The notes under the pieces are model-generated. The model saw only the letters and a program-made list of their open reading frames with translations. It did not search any database and was not told the DNA's origin. 64,000 bases of DNA from Edaphobacter lichenicola (GTDB lineage Bacteria; Acidobacteriota; Terriglobia; Terriglobales; Acidobacteriaceae): NCBI RefSeq assembly GCF_025264645.1, contig NZ_CP073696.1, positions 434,001-498,000 of the forward strand, read 5' to 3'. Positions 33,062 through 40,757 of the stretch are shown here, in pieces; the stretch's first letter is position 1, and every line of letters begins with the position of its first letter. The position numbers and the translations under genes were made by a program.

Positions 33062-35065
33062 TTGAATAAATATCTCCGGCTCCCTAGTAAGTTAATTCTT
33101 CTCCTCGCTTTATTCTCCCTTCAGGCGTTTGCCACGGCCAACTGGTTGCCTTTTGGACCGGATGGCGGGGATGCTCGAGCCTTCGTCGTCGATCCTCACA
33201 ATCACTCGCACCTCTACCTGGGTTCCGCAACCGGGTGGATGTATGAGTCGCAAAATGGGGGTAGTGATTGGAAGCGTTTGGCGTGGATCGGCAAGCGCGA
33301 TGACCTGGTGCTGGATTCGATCGTGCTCAACAGCACGGATACGAAGCGCATTTTGGTTGGGGCCTGGGTTTTGGGCAGTCCCGATGGTGGCATCTTCCTC
33401 AGCAAAGACGGGGGCTTAAGCTGGGAGAATGAAGTGGATATGCATGGGCAGTCCATTCGCGCTCTTACCTCTGCGCCATCGAATCCCAATATTGTCGTGG
33501 CAGGTACGCTTAAGGGGGTCTACCGGTCGACCGATGGAGGGGAACACTGGCAGCTCATCAGCCCTGAGGGAAGCCACGAGTTGCATGAGGTCGAGTCGAT
33601 TGCAATCGATCCGGTGGATCCTCAGATCATTTACGCGGGCACATGGCACCTGCCATGGAAGACGGTTGATGGCGGTCAGCACTGGACCAACATGAAAGAG
33701 GGCATCATCGAAGACTCTGATGTGTTTTCAATCATCGTAGACCCTAAAGATCCGAAGACCGTTTATGCGAGCGCCTGCTCGGGAATCTACAAGAGCCAGA
33801 CCGCGGGCGAGAAGTTCCAAAAAATTCAGGGGATTCCGTCAACGGCACGAAGGACCAGGGTTTTGATGCAGGATCCGAAGAATTTGAATATTGTTTTTGC
33901 CGGAACAACGGAAGGTTTGTGGCGTACCGTCGATTCGGGCGCGACGTGGCAGCGTACGACTGGTCCCGAGGTGATCATCAACGATGTGTTCGTTGATCCG
34001 ACCAACACCAGTCGAGTTATGCTCGCGACAGATCGCGGAGGCGTCCTGGTGAGCAACGATGGTGGCAATTCGTTTGCACAATCGAACAGCGGATTTTCGG
34101 CACGAGAGATTACGTCCTATGTGGCGGACGCTTCTAATCCCCAGACTGTCTACGTGGGAGTCGTGAACGATAAGGCGCTGGGTGGGGTATTCGCCAGCAC
34201 GAATGGCGGGTTAAATTGGACCCAGAAGAGTGCGGGATTAGAGGGCCACGATGTGGTCAGTCTTGGGCAGGGAGCGGACGGGAGTCTAGTGGCAGGCACG
34301 CGACATGGTATTTATCGGTTGCAGGGAGAGACGTGGAGCCGCGTGAAAGATATCACGCTCAACCCGCCGCCGGCGCCAGCGCCTCGAACAGGAAAGAAGG
34401 TTGCCGGACACGCCACTGCTCCAACAACTGTCCACAAGCCTGTTGCAAAGCCGCTCACGGACTTTCAGGCGACGATCAATGGAATCGCCCGTGGTGGAGA
34501 CACACTTTATGCTGCAACTTCGAGTGGACTTTTTCGAAGTGTTACGTCAGGTCAGAGCTGGAAAGAGGTTCCGGGTTTCGAACCAAGGAGCTGGAACTTT
34601 GTAGCCGCATCGAAGTCTACGGTGCTGGCGGCCAGTCTGAACTCTGCGTCAGTTTCTTCAGACGGCGGTGAGCAATGGACACCGGTCAAGCTACCGGAGG
34701 CTATCGACCAGGTCTCGGCTTTGGCCGTGGATGACGCAGGCGGCCTTTGGGTGGGCGGGCGACAAGGCATATTCGTCTCCGACGATAAAGGAGCTACCTG
34801 GCAGACGATCAAGAATCTTTTCCTTCGTGATGTGAACAGCATTTTTTATGATGCTGCCTCACAACGCGTCCTTATTGCAGCTGGCAGCAAAAACACGATT
34901 GCCTTTGGCGTTCATCTTCCCGATCGAACCGTACAGTACTGGAACACCGGCTGGAATCTGCGACTTGTGCGACCGATGGGGGACCATCTCGTCGGGGCGA
35001 CCTGGTTTGATGGTGTCGTGATACAGCCACGTATGGTTGATTCTAAGGAAGTGGCCAGTCATTGA
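33062..35065 (+). CDS. Secreted BNR/sortilin-type repeat protein (YCF48-like beta-propeller)
   Basis: 667 residues from TTG 33062. The start is supported by the signal sequence it creates (LRLPSKLILLLALFSLQAFATA) although no clear ribosome site is seen. At least ten repeats of the BNR/VPS10 type: DPHNHSHLYLGSATGWMYESQNGGSDW, GGIFLSKDGGLSW, GVYRSTDGGEHW, KTVDGGQHW, GIYKSQTAGEKF, GLWRTVDSGATW, GVLVSNDGGNSF, GVFASTNGGLNW, SVSSDGGEQW, GIFVSDDKGATW. These form one or two beta-propellers, probably outside the cytoplasm. No catalytic motif; the role may be binding or assembly. It lies 38 bp upstream of mqnE. Confidence 0.85.
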   Translation: MNKYLRLPSKLILLLALFSLQAFATANWLPFGPDGGDARAFVVDPHNHSHLYLGSATGWMYESQNGGSDWKRLAWIGKRDDLVLDSIVLNSTDTKRILVGAWVLGSPDGGIFLSKDGGLSWENEVDMHGQSIRALTSAPSNPNIVVAGTLKGVYRSTDGGEHWQLISPEGSHELHEVESIAIDPVDPQIIYAGTWHLPWKTVDGGQHWTNMKEGIIEDSDVFSIIVDPKDPKTVYASACSGIYKSQTAGEKFQKIQGIPSTARRTRVLMQDPKNLNIVFAGTTEGLWRTVDSGATWQRTTGPEVIINDVFVDPTNTSRVMLATDRGGVLVSNDGGNSFAQSNSGFSAREITSYVADASNPQTVYVGVVNDKALGGVFASTNGGLNWTQKSAGLEGHDVVSLGQGADGSLVAGTRHGIYRLQGETWSRVKDITLNPPPAPAPRTGKKVAGHATAPTTVHKPVAKPLTDFQATINGIARGGDTLYAATSSGLFRSVTSGQSWKEVPGFEPRSWNFVAASKSTVLAASLNSASVSSDGGEQWTPVKLPEAIDQVSALAVDDAGGLWVGGRQGIFVSDDKGATWQTIKNLFLRDVNSIFYDAASQRVLIAAGSKNTIAFGVHLPDRTVQYWNTGWNLRLVRPMGDHLVGATWFDGVVIQPRMVDSKEVASH

Positions 35066-35103
35066 GGTGGGCCTCGAGGGCTAATGAGGAATAGAATCGA
35101 AGT

Positions 35104-36255
35104 ATGAGTTCTTTATCCGCCGCTCCACGCCCTCGCCACTCGTTCCAGACAGACGATGCTGCACTTTTGCCCATTGCGGCGAAGGTGCAACAGGGCGAGA
35201 GGCTTAGCTTTGACGATGGGGTGACGCTCTATCGGAGCGGCGATATCCTCGCAGTGGGCTGGCTGGCAAACCTTGTGCGGGAGCGTATGCACGGGGACAT
35301 CGCGTATTTCAATGTCAACCGGCATATTAACCCAACCAACGTTTGCATGGCGTCCTGCCGTTTATGCGCGTTCGGACGCAAAAAGGGAGAAGCCGGGACC
35401 TACACGATGGCGCTCGAAGAAGCTTGGGAGACGGCAGCTTCGGGGTATTCGGAGGCCGTGACCGAGTTTCATATTGTTGGCGGACTGCACCCAGATCTGC
35501 CGTTTGAATATTTCATGGATTTGGTTCGCGGGCTCAAGGTTCGTTTTCCGAAGGTTCACGTAAAGGCCTTCACCATGGTGGAGGTGGCGTTTCTGGCCAA
35601 GCGCGCGAAGATGACGATTCCGGAGACGCTTGCTCACATGAAGGCCGCAGGGGTGGATTCGATGCCAGGTGGTGGTGCAGAGATCTTTGCGGATCGGGTG
35701 CGGCATATTATCTGCGACCACAAGATTGACGGCAGTGAGTGGCTCGATACAGCGCGCATGGCGCACCAGATTGGGTTGCGGTCGAACGCGACCATGCTGT
35801 ACGGGCATGTGGAGAACGAAGAAGATCGCGTAGACCACTTGCTGAAGCTGCGTGCAGTGCAAGATGAGACTGGCGGGTTTCAGACATTTATTCCGCTATC
35901 GTTTCATCCGGATAATACGGCGTTGGCTCACATTCCAAGAGCGACTGGAATGCTGGATCTTCGGCAGATCGCTGTGGGGCGGCTGATGCTGGACAACTTT
36001 CCGCATATAAAGAGCTATTGGCAGATGGTTTCGCCGAAGATGGCACAGATCTCTCTGCGATTTGGCGCGGACGACATTGATGGAACGGTGATCGAGGAGA
36101 AGATCTACCACGATGCCGGAGCAACGACTCCGCAGGGTATGCGGCGGGCGGATCTGGTTCGGTTGATTACCGAGGCTGGCCGCGAGCCGTTTGAGCGCGA
36201 CACTATGTATCGAGCTGTGACAAGAAGCGAAGACAGCTTTACTGTTGCCGTGTAA
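35104..36255 (+). CDS. mqnE: Aminofutalosine synthase (radical SAM)
   Basis: 383 residues. Radical-SAM cluster Cys81-x3-Cys85-x2-Cys88 in NRHINPTNVCMASCRLCAFGR, a sequence specific to the MqnE/MqnC group; downstream VTEFHIVGGLHPDLPFEYF, DSMPGGGAEIF and QTFIPLSFHPDNT also fit MqnE. It joins the enolpyruvyl-benzoate product of MqnA/D to adenosine from SAM, making aminofutalosine in the alternative menaquinone pathway. No other mqn gene is in the window. A terminator follows 36 nt after the stop. Length is typical. Confidence 0.94.
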   Translation: MSSLSAAPRPRHSFQTDDAALLPIAAKVQQGERLSFDDGVTLYRSGDILAVGWLANLVRERMHGDIAYFNVNRHINPTNVCMASCRLCAFGRKKGEAGTYTMALEEAWETAASGYSEAVTEFHIVGGLHPDLPFEYFMDLVRGLKVRFPKVHVKAFTMVEVAFLAKRAKMTIPETLAHMKAAGVDSMPGGGAEIFADRVRHIICDHKIDGSEWLDTARMAHQIGLRSNATMLYGHVENEEDRVDHLLKLRAVQDETGGFQTFIPLSFHPDNTALAHIPRATGMLDLRQIAVGRLMLDNFPHIKSYWQMVSPKMAQISLRFGADDIDGTVIEEKIYHDAGATTPQGMRRADLVRLITEAGREPFERDTMYRAVTRSEDSFTVAV

Positions 36256-36291
36256 CCTGTACAGTTCCATTTTGATACCAGTTCTATTTAG

Positions 36292-36326
36292 GGAAAGCCA
36301 CTTCGGAACGGAGTGGCTTTCCTTTT
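36292..36326 (+). terminator. Intrinsic terminator of mqnE
   Basis: GGAAAGCCACT (36292-36302), 9-nt loop, AGTGGCTTTCC (36312-36322), then TTTT. Confidence 0.92.
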
Positions 36327-36704
36327 GCGTTTAATGATGTCGCCTTTTCTCTGGATCTACTCAGAAGGATCGAGGTATTGAGTCCCCGCAATAATTTTGT
36401 GGCCCCGTCGAACGACTGTTGGAGATTGGGAATCGTCACTTGCTTGGTTCTTAACCACCTATAGACCCTTCGTGCCGCACTACGTCATTTTTGCCTTATT
36501 GTTGGCTGAGTGGTTGAAAACTCATGGAAAAGGACGCCTTTTGCGGAGAAACGCACACGTTGTTGCCAAGAATTGCATGTGGATAGTGGAAATGTTTTTC
36601 CTCATGGGTAAACCTTTGACACGAAACCCAGAATTTTGCCACGCAATTTGAGCGGGGTTATTTGAAAACTCGGGAATTTCAGTGATTTTCTAATCTTTCG
36701 TGAA
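36327..36704. other. Gene-free stretch upstream of the PEP-CTERM gene
   Basis: About 380 bp, AT-richer than its surroundings. A GTG-started frame at 36397-36651 (84 codons) has no ribosome site or family features and I leave it out. TTGAAAACTC occurs twice (36514-36523 and 36662-36671), as a direct repeat that could be an activator site upstream of the sigma-54 promoter at 36705. Confidence 0.5.
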
Positions 36705-36721
36705 TGGCTCCCAAGTTGCAA
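36705..36721 (+). promoter_or_regulatory. Sigma-54 (-24/-12) promoter of the PEP-CTERM gene
   Basis: TGGCTCCCAAGTTGCA carries GG at 36706-36707 and GC at 36718-36719, exactly 10 nt apart, with TGGC and TTGCA matching the TGGCAC-N5-TTGCA consensus. The start codon is 38 bp further on, leaving a reasonable leader. PEP-CTERM genes are often sigma-54 dependent with the PrsR activator in other bacteria. Confidence 0.7.
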
Positions 36722-36758
36722 CAGAGAGGGTGCAGTAGATATCTCGGGGAAGGTTTTC

Positions 36759-37406
36759 ATGAAACTCAAGTTTGCATTACTTGTTCCAATTTTCTGCCTT
36801 GCAGCTAGTTCGGTTGCTGTTAAAGCGGACACGCTCACACTTAATAACGGAACGGTGAATCTCTCAGGCGGTAGTGCTGACATTTACCCGTATTCTTTCC
36901 AACTCAACACATCTTCCGGTACATCGACGGTGAACCTGATGTGCCTCAACTACAACCGTGAGATCACTGCGGGCGAGAGCTGGAGCGCCACAGAGGAGAG
37001 TATTCCGACAGGCCACTCGGCGATGGATCAAGACTATCGCGCAGATGCGATTCTCTATTCCGAAATTCTTCACCCGCAAGCGGGCGTGAGCATCAGCGAG
37101 ATTCAGTACGCAGAGTGGAGCATCTTTGATCCATCTGATCTGAATGGCAATTCGTTGTTCGACTCTACGGCTCAGATCTTGGCGAGCAATGCGCTGAAGG
37201 CCGCCGACAACCAACAGTTGATCAACTCTGGTTACTTCAATCAGTTCACTTTGTATATTCCATCCGACGATACCTCTTCGGGACCGCAGGAGTTTATTGG
37301 AACTGCGGCTACTCCAGAGCCTTCGAGTCTGTTGCTTCTTGGATCGGGACTTATAGGAATGGCCGGAATGCTTCGCCGAAAGTTAGTAACTGCACAAGTT
37401 GGGTAG
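36759..37406 (+). CDS. PEP-CTERM sorting-domain protein
   Basis: 215 residues. Signal peptide KFALLVPIFCLAASSVAVKA, then a beta-rich body (TLTLNNGTVNLSGGSADIYPYSFQLN, VNLMCLNYNREI). The C-terminal tripartite signal is ATPEPSSLLLLGSGLIGMAGMLRRKL: PEP motif, hydrophobic helix, Arg cluster. Exosortase removes this tail during surface export, linked to exopolysaccharide or biofilm formation. Neither exosortase nor PrsK/PrsR is in the window. AAGG precedes the ATG at about 9 nt. A sigma-54 promoter lies upstream and a small membrane peptide gene follows. Confidence 0.9.
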   Translation: MKLKFALLVPIFCLAASSVAVKADTLTLNNGTVNLSGGSADIYPYSFQLNTSSGTSTVNLMCLNYNREITAGESWSATEESIPTGHSAMDQDYRADAILYSEILHPQAGVSISEIQYAEWSIFDPSDLNGNSLFDSTAQILASNALKAADNQQLINSGYFNQFTLYIPSDDTSSGPQEFIGTAATPEPSSLLLLGSGLIGMAGMLRRKLVTAQVG

Positions 37407-37412
37407 CGAAGG

Positions 37413-37430
37413 TTGGTGTCGCAGTTGCTT
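37413..37430 (+). promoter_or_regulatory. Sigma-54-like promoter upstream of the 29-residue peptide gene
   Basis: TTGGTGTCGCAGTTGCTT: GG at 37415-37416 and GC at 37427-37428, exactly 10 nt apart, with TTGCT at -12. It starts 6 bp after the PEP-CTERM stop codon and is 104 bp before the peptide's start. Confidence 0.55.
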
Positions 37431-37534
37431 TTGTACAGTCGTCAGCCTGTTGCTTGATGAAGGGCAATTCCCGAAATCACGCAATGAGCCGTAAGGTTTC
37501 AGTTTGCATATTTCACTCTTGGGAAGGAGGCACT

Positions 37535-37624
37535 ATGTATCTTTTATTCGGACCAGCTATGGCTGCCGTTGTTGTCATTGGCGTAATTCAACTCCGCGAT
37601 CACTTTGTAGCCCCTGCCAAATAA
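37535..37624 (+). CDS. 29-residue single-helix membrane peptide
   Basis: ATG 37535 to TAA 37624. The sequence is MYLLFGPAMAAVVVIGVIQL followed by RDHFVAPAK. An excellent ribosome site (GGAAGGAGG, 37522-37530) lies 4 nt before the ATG. The first 20 residues form one transmembrane helix; the tail is short and mixed charge. A perfect-looking intrinsic terminator starts 23 nt after the stop, and a sigma-54-like promoter lies upstream, so this looks like a complete tiny transcription unit. No known family is recognised; it could be a regulatory or complex-stabilising membrane peptide. Its position after the PEP-CTERM gene suggests shared control. Confidence 0.7.
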   Translation: MYLLFGPAMAAVVVIGVIQLRDHFVAPAK

Positions 37625-37646
37625 TGTTGTTGGCATTATCCCCATG

Positions 37647-37674
37647 GAGGTCAGGCTGAGCCTGGCCTCTTTTT
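37647..37674 (+). terminator. Intrinsic terminator of the small peptide gene
   Basis: GAGGTCAGG (37647-37655), loop CTGAG, CCTGGCCTC (37661-37669; one G-T pair), then TTTTT. Confidence 0.9.
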
Positions 37675-37739
37675 CCGTGTGGTCGCTTAGAGAGTTGTGA
37701 CTCGGTCTACTGAGTCATCTTGATTGGGAGTCTGTTCTT

Positions 37740-38969
37740 CTAACTCTTAGGATCAGCGACCAGCACATCTGCCTGCGGGGATGTGATCGGTTTGGCGGTG
37801 ATGACGCCGGAGAGAATAAGGAGTAGAACAGCGCCGGTGGCAGGAACAACGAGTCCTGCGCGGAGGTTGTGGAATTGGGTAGAGCAGACGCCTGTGATCC
37901 AAGGGAGTACAGCCCCGCCGACCGAGGCGCTGGCAAAGAGAGGACCCAGTCGTTTGTGGTTGCCGGTGCGGGCGAGCATAAACGAGACCAGGAGAGGAAA
38001 GACAGGAGCTAAGGTAAAGCCGCCGAGGATTGTGAGTGCGAGAATCCCGCCTGCGGAGATGTGCACCAAAACGCAGAGCAGAGTTTCGATGACAATAAGT
38101 AAACCGAGACAGAGTCGATAGAGAGCCGGCTCTCCCAGGAGAAGCATAAGAACGGCTACAAGAAGACGACCGACTAATTCCGCCACCCAGAAATAGATGG
38201 CGACAGACGACGCCTGCAGAGATGGGTGGGTCCGGACCGCGTAGGTAGGAAGCCATCCTCCAAGCGAGTTTTCGACGCCGACGTAGAGGAACATGGCGGC
38301 AGCGAAGGTCATCAGAGGTAATAGGGGCAGAGGCATTCGCTGCTTAAGCTGCCAATTTGAGGTTGGTTGCGAGGTCGTGTCCGCGCCGTCGCTGGAAGCC
38401 CTCGAACTTTGGATGGCGGTTGAGAAGAGGGAAGAGATGACAAAGAGTATGGCGACGATAAAGAAGAAGCGGCCTATTCCGCCCGCGCCGGTAATGCGGA
38501 GCAGCAGGGGGCATGCGATCGCACCAAGACCCCAGGCGACATTTAATATGGCGAGGAGGCGTGCTCGTGCGGAAGGTACGGTTGTTCCTGCGATGATGTT
38601 GCCAGCGGTAAGACCAGTGCCAAGACCGACACCGATGCAGAAGAGGGCAATGTGGGCGTTGCCAAAGCTCAGCGACGATAAGGTTACACAGCCCAACGCG
38701 GAGAGCGCCGAGCCATAGAGGAGACTCCCTCGAAGGTTGCGTGCGGCGATCCAAGCTCCGCAGAGCTGGCCTAAAAAATCGGCGGTAAAGAGAGTTCCTG
38801 CCTGAGAGTCCTGGATCTGCCAGTGCTGAATAAGTGCTGGCAACAGTGGACCCAGCATCACGGTTGCAATGCCGGCCACGAAAAAGTAGAAGAAGACGGG
38901 CCCGAGCATGCGAAATATTGCGATACTGTCTTCGTTGGGGGCCGTTACTCCTGGATGAGGTTGTTGCAA
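37740..38969 (-). CDS. MFS transporter (fucose-permease-like, FHS group)
   Basis: 409 residues, twelve predicted helices, from a TTG start 4 nt after AGGAG. Begins PVFFYFFVAGIATVMLGPLLPAL; a central basic loop follows TAIQSSRASSDGADT. Helix sequences (GTLFTADFLGQLCGAW, GVGLGTGLTAGNII) resemble the FucP/FHS sugar-proton symporters. It starts 10 nt after the lacI stop on the same strand, so the two form an operon. With the divergent TonB-dependent receptor it suggests a carbohydrate uptake locus. Confidence 0.85.
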   Translation of the reverse strand: MQQPHPGVTAPNEDSIAIFRMLGPVFFYFFVAGIATVMLGPLLPALIQHWQIQDSQAGTLFTADFLGQLCGAWIAARNLRGSLLYGSALSALGCVTLSSLSFGNAHIALFCIGVGLGTGLTAGNIIAGTTVPSARARLLAILNVAWGLGAIACPLLLRITGAGGIGRFFFIVAILFVISSLFSTAIQSSRASSDGADTTSQPTSNWQLKQRMPLPLLPLMTFAAAMFLYVGVENSLGGWLPTYAVRTHPSLQASSVAIYFWVAELVGRLLVAVLMLLLGEPALYRLCLGLLIVIETLLCVLVHISAGGILALTILGGFTLAPVFPLLVSFMLARTGNHKRLGPLFASASVGGAVLPWITGVCSTQFHNLRAGLVVPATGAVLLLILSGVITAKPITSPQADVLVADPKS

Positions 38970-38979
38970 AGTGCTCCTG

Positions 38980-40056
38980 TCAGGATTTGTCTCGCTTCGA
39001 CCGGGATTGGCGGACGTTGTGTATGCTTGCCGTCGATTCTCTCACGACCAACTCCGGTTCAAACCAGACCTCGTGCGGGAAGGGTTCATCCGGGTACTGG
39101 ATACGCTTTATGAGCAGCTGCGCCGCGGTCCATCCCATCTTGTGCAGAGGCTGGCGCACCGTGGTGAGGCGAGGATTGAAGTACTCCGCCACAATGATGT
39201 CGTCGAACCCAATGACCGAGATGTCGCGGGGGCAGTTGAGGCCGGCATCTTCAATGGCGCGGATGGCGCCGATCGCTGCCGTGTCGTTGAAGCAGAACAT
39301 GGCGGTGAAGTCATGAGTGCGGGAGAGCAGCTCGCGCATAGGTGGATAGCCGAGCTCGGGGGACCACAAGTTCTTTTCCAGATAGATGCAGAGTTCAGGT
39401 CGTATGGCGATGCCAAGCTCCTTCGCGATGCGAACGATGGCTTCCCAACGGGCCTCGGAGTCGAGAGAGTAACGCTGGCCCTTCATGAATGCAATTTTTC
39501 GGTGTCCGAGGTCATATAGGTGGCGAAGAGCCTTGCTAGCGGCGAAGTTGTGATCGAGCATCATGTTGGAGACACCGGCGGCCTTGCTATGGGAGGAGAC
39601 CCCGACGACAGGGAGTGGGACATTGAGAGATAGTTCGGTATTGACCAGGAGAAAGCCGTCGACGCGGCGGCTCATGAGGAGCTCCTGGTACTCATCTCGG
39701 AGGTCATTGCGGCCGAGATGGCTGACAGTGAAGTAGAGGAAGCCCTCTTGCAGAAGATATTCTTCTACGCCCAGCATGACGCCGGTGAAGTAGCCTTCAC
39801 TGAGCTCCGGAACGATGACCCCGATCGTGTTGGTGATGCGGGTGCGCAGCATACGGGCGTGCAGATTGGGCCGATACTCAAATTTTTTGGCCGCGGCCTG
39901 GACGCGTTCCCTGGTCGCTGGAGAGATCGACTTCGCGACCGGTGAGTCATTCAGGACAATCGAAATTGTCGCGGGAGACAGATCAAGGTACTCGGCAAGG
40001 GTCTTGAGCGTCACGGGTCTGGCTGCGTCGGGCGCGTTTTTTTTGATACCTGTCAT
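38980..40056 (-). CDS. LacI-family transcriptional regulator
   Basis: 358 residues from ATG 40056 (GGAG 4 nt upstream; ATG 40059 is nearly on top of the site). HTH: VTLKTLAEYLDLSPATISIVLNDSPVAKSISPATRERVQAAA with hinge helix. The periplasmic-binding-type effector domain contains TIGVIVPELSEGYFTGVMLGVEEYL, FNDTAAIGAIRAIEDAGL and RDISVIGFDDIIVAEYFNPRLTTVRQP. It controls the downstream MFS gene and, probably, the divergent TonB receptor. The sugar is unknown. Confidence 0.93.
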   Translation of the reverse strand: MTGIKKNAPDAARPVTLKTLAEYLDLSPATISIVLNDSPVAKSISPATRERVQAAAKKFEYRPNLHARMLRTRITNTIGVIVPELSEGYFTGVMLGVEEYLLQEGFLYFTVSHLGRNDLRDEYQELLMSRRVDGFLLVNTELSLNVPLPVVGVSSHSKAAGVSNMMLDHNFAASKALRHLYDLGHRKIAFMKGQRYSLDSEARWEAIVRIAKELGIAIRPELCIYLEKNLWSPELGYPPMRELLSRTHDFTAMFCFNDTAAIGAIRAIEDAGLNCPRDISVIGFDDIIVAEYFNPRLTTVRQPLHKMGWTAAQLLIKRIQYPDEPFPHEVWFEPELVVRESTASIHNVRQSRSKRDKS

Positions 40057-40757
40057 CATGCTCCGAGGAATCTATCTTCTTTGTATGGCAACATTTGTAC
40101 ACCCTTTCATTCAAATGCAGCGAACAGACGCAAGTGGCAAGGCAGTGAATACTGCTTAACGCAGAGTCGAAATTACAAGAAAACGACAAGGCCATTACCT
40201 CTTCGTGACATTGTTCAAGGGCCGTACAAGTAGATTTCCTACATTGCCTTTCCGAAAAAACTTCGTCGCGAAGGGCAATACGATTCGATAGCGCTGTAGT
40301 GTAGAGCACCTCCCCTACCCCCTCGTTTTACTGCGAGGGGAATGCAACTCTTGAACTTTCCGCAACGCTCATCTGCGAGAGTGTCAGCACCAAATTCTCG
40401 TAGATGTGTCGTTTGAGCTGAAGCGCGTCACGTCTGTGACACGCGGAGCAGATTATCTCTACGATATTGCGTTTCCGTCTAAAGGTTTTACCAAGAAAAA
40501 ACCTGCCAGTAATGACAGGATGTATTGACACAGTTTTTGAGTCGTGAAACTTTAGATATCACATAGTAGATTCTACTTGTGGAACTGGTTACTGACCCCA
40601 TTGCAGGGCATAGAGGGCTTACAAGACCGGGCCATCGGCGTTACTTAGGGCCATCGGGTGTGTTTTGCACACTGCAAACGATCAGAAGCCTTGTTCCATT
40701 TAGCCGCAGCTCGCCGGACACGATTCCGGCGGCCGCGTTTTTCGGAGGCTTGAAGTG
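40057..40757. other. Divergent regulatory region between lacI and the TonB receptor
   Basis: 700 bp without a supported gene. It carries promoters for both directions. A palindrome TTTGCA-CAC-TGCAAA at 40664-40678, 80 bp before the receptor start, is a plausible regulator site; TTTGTATGGCAACATTTGTA near 40078-40097 is a direct repeat. No conserved RNA is recognised. Confidence 0.55.
40664..40678. promoter_or_regulatory. Palindrome upstream of TonB receptor, possible LacI-type operator
   Basis: TTTGCA-CAC-TGCAAA, perfect 6-bp arms with a 3-nt centre. Location fits control of the receptor by the divergent LacI regulator; sequence alone does not prove the match. Confidence 0.4.

Noticed and set aside
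36397..36651. 84-codon frame upstream of the PEP-CTERM gene
   Set aside because: GTG start without ribosome site, no domain pattern; the region is better explained as regulatory.
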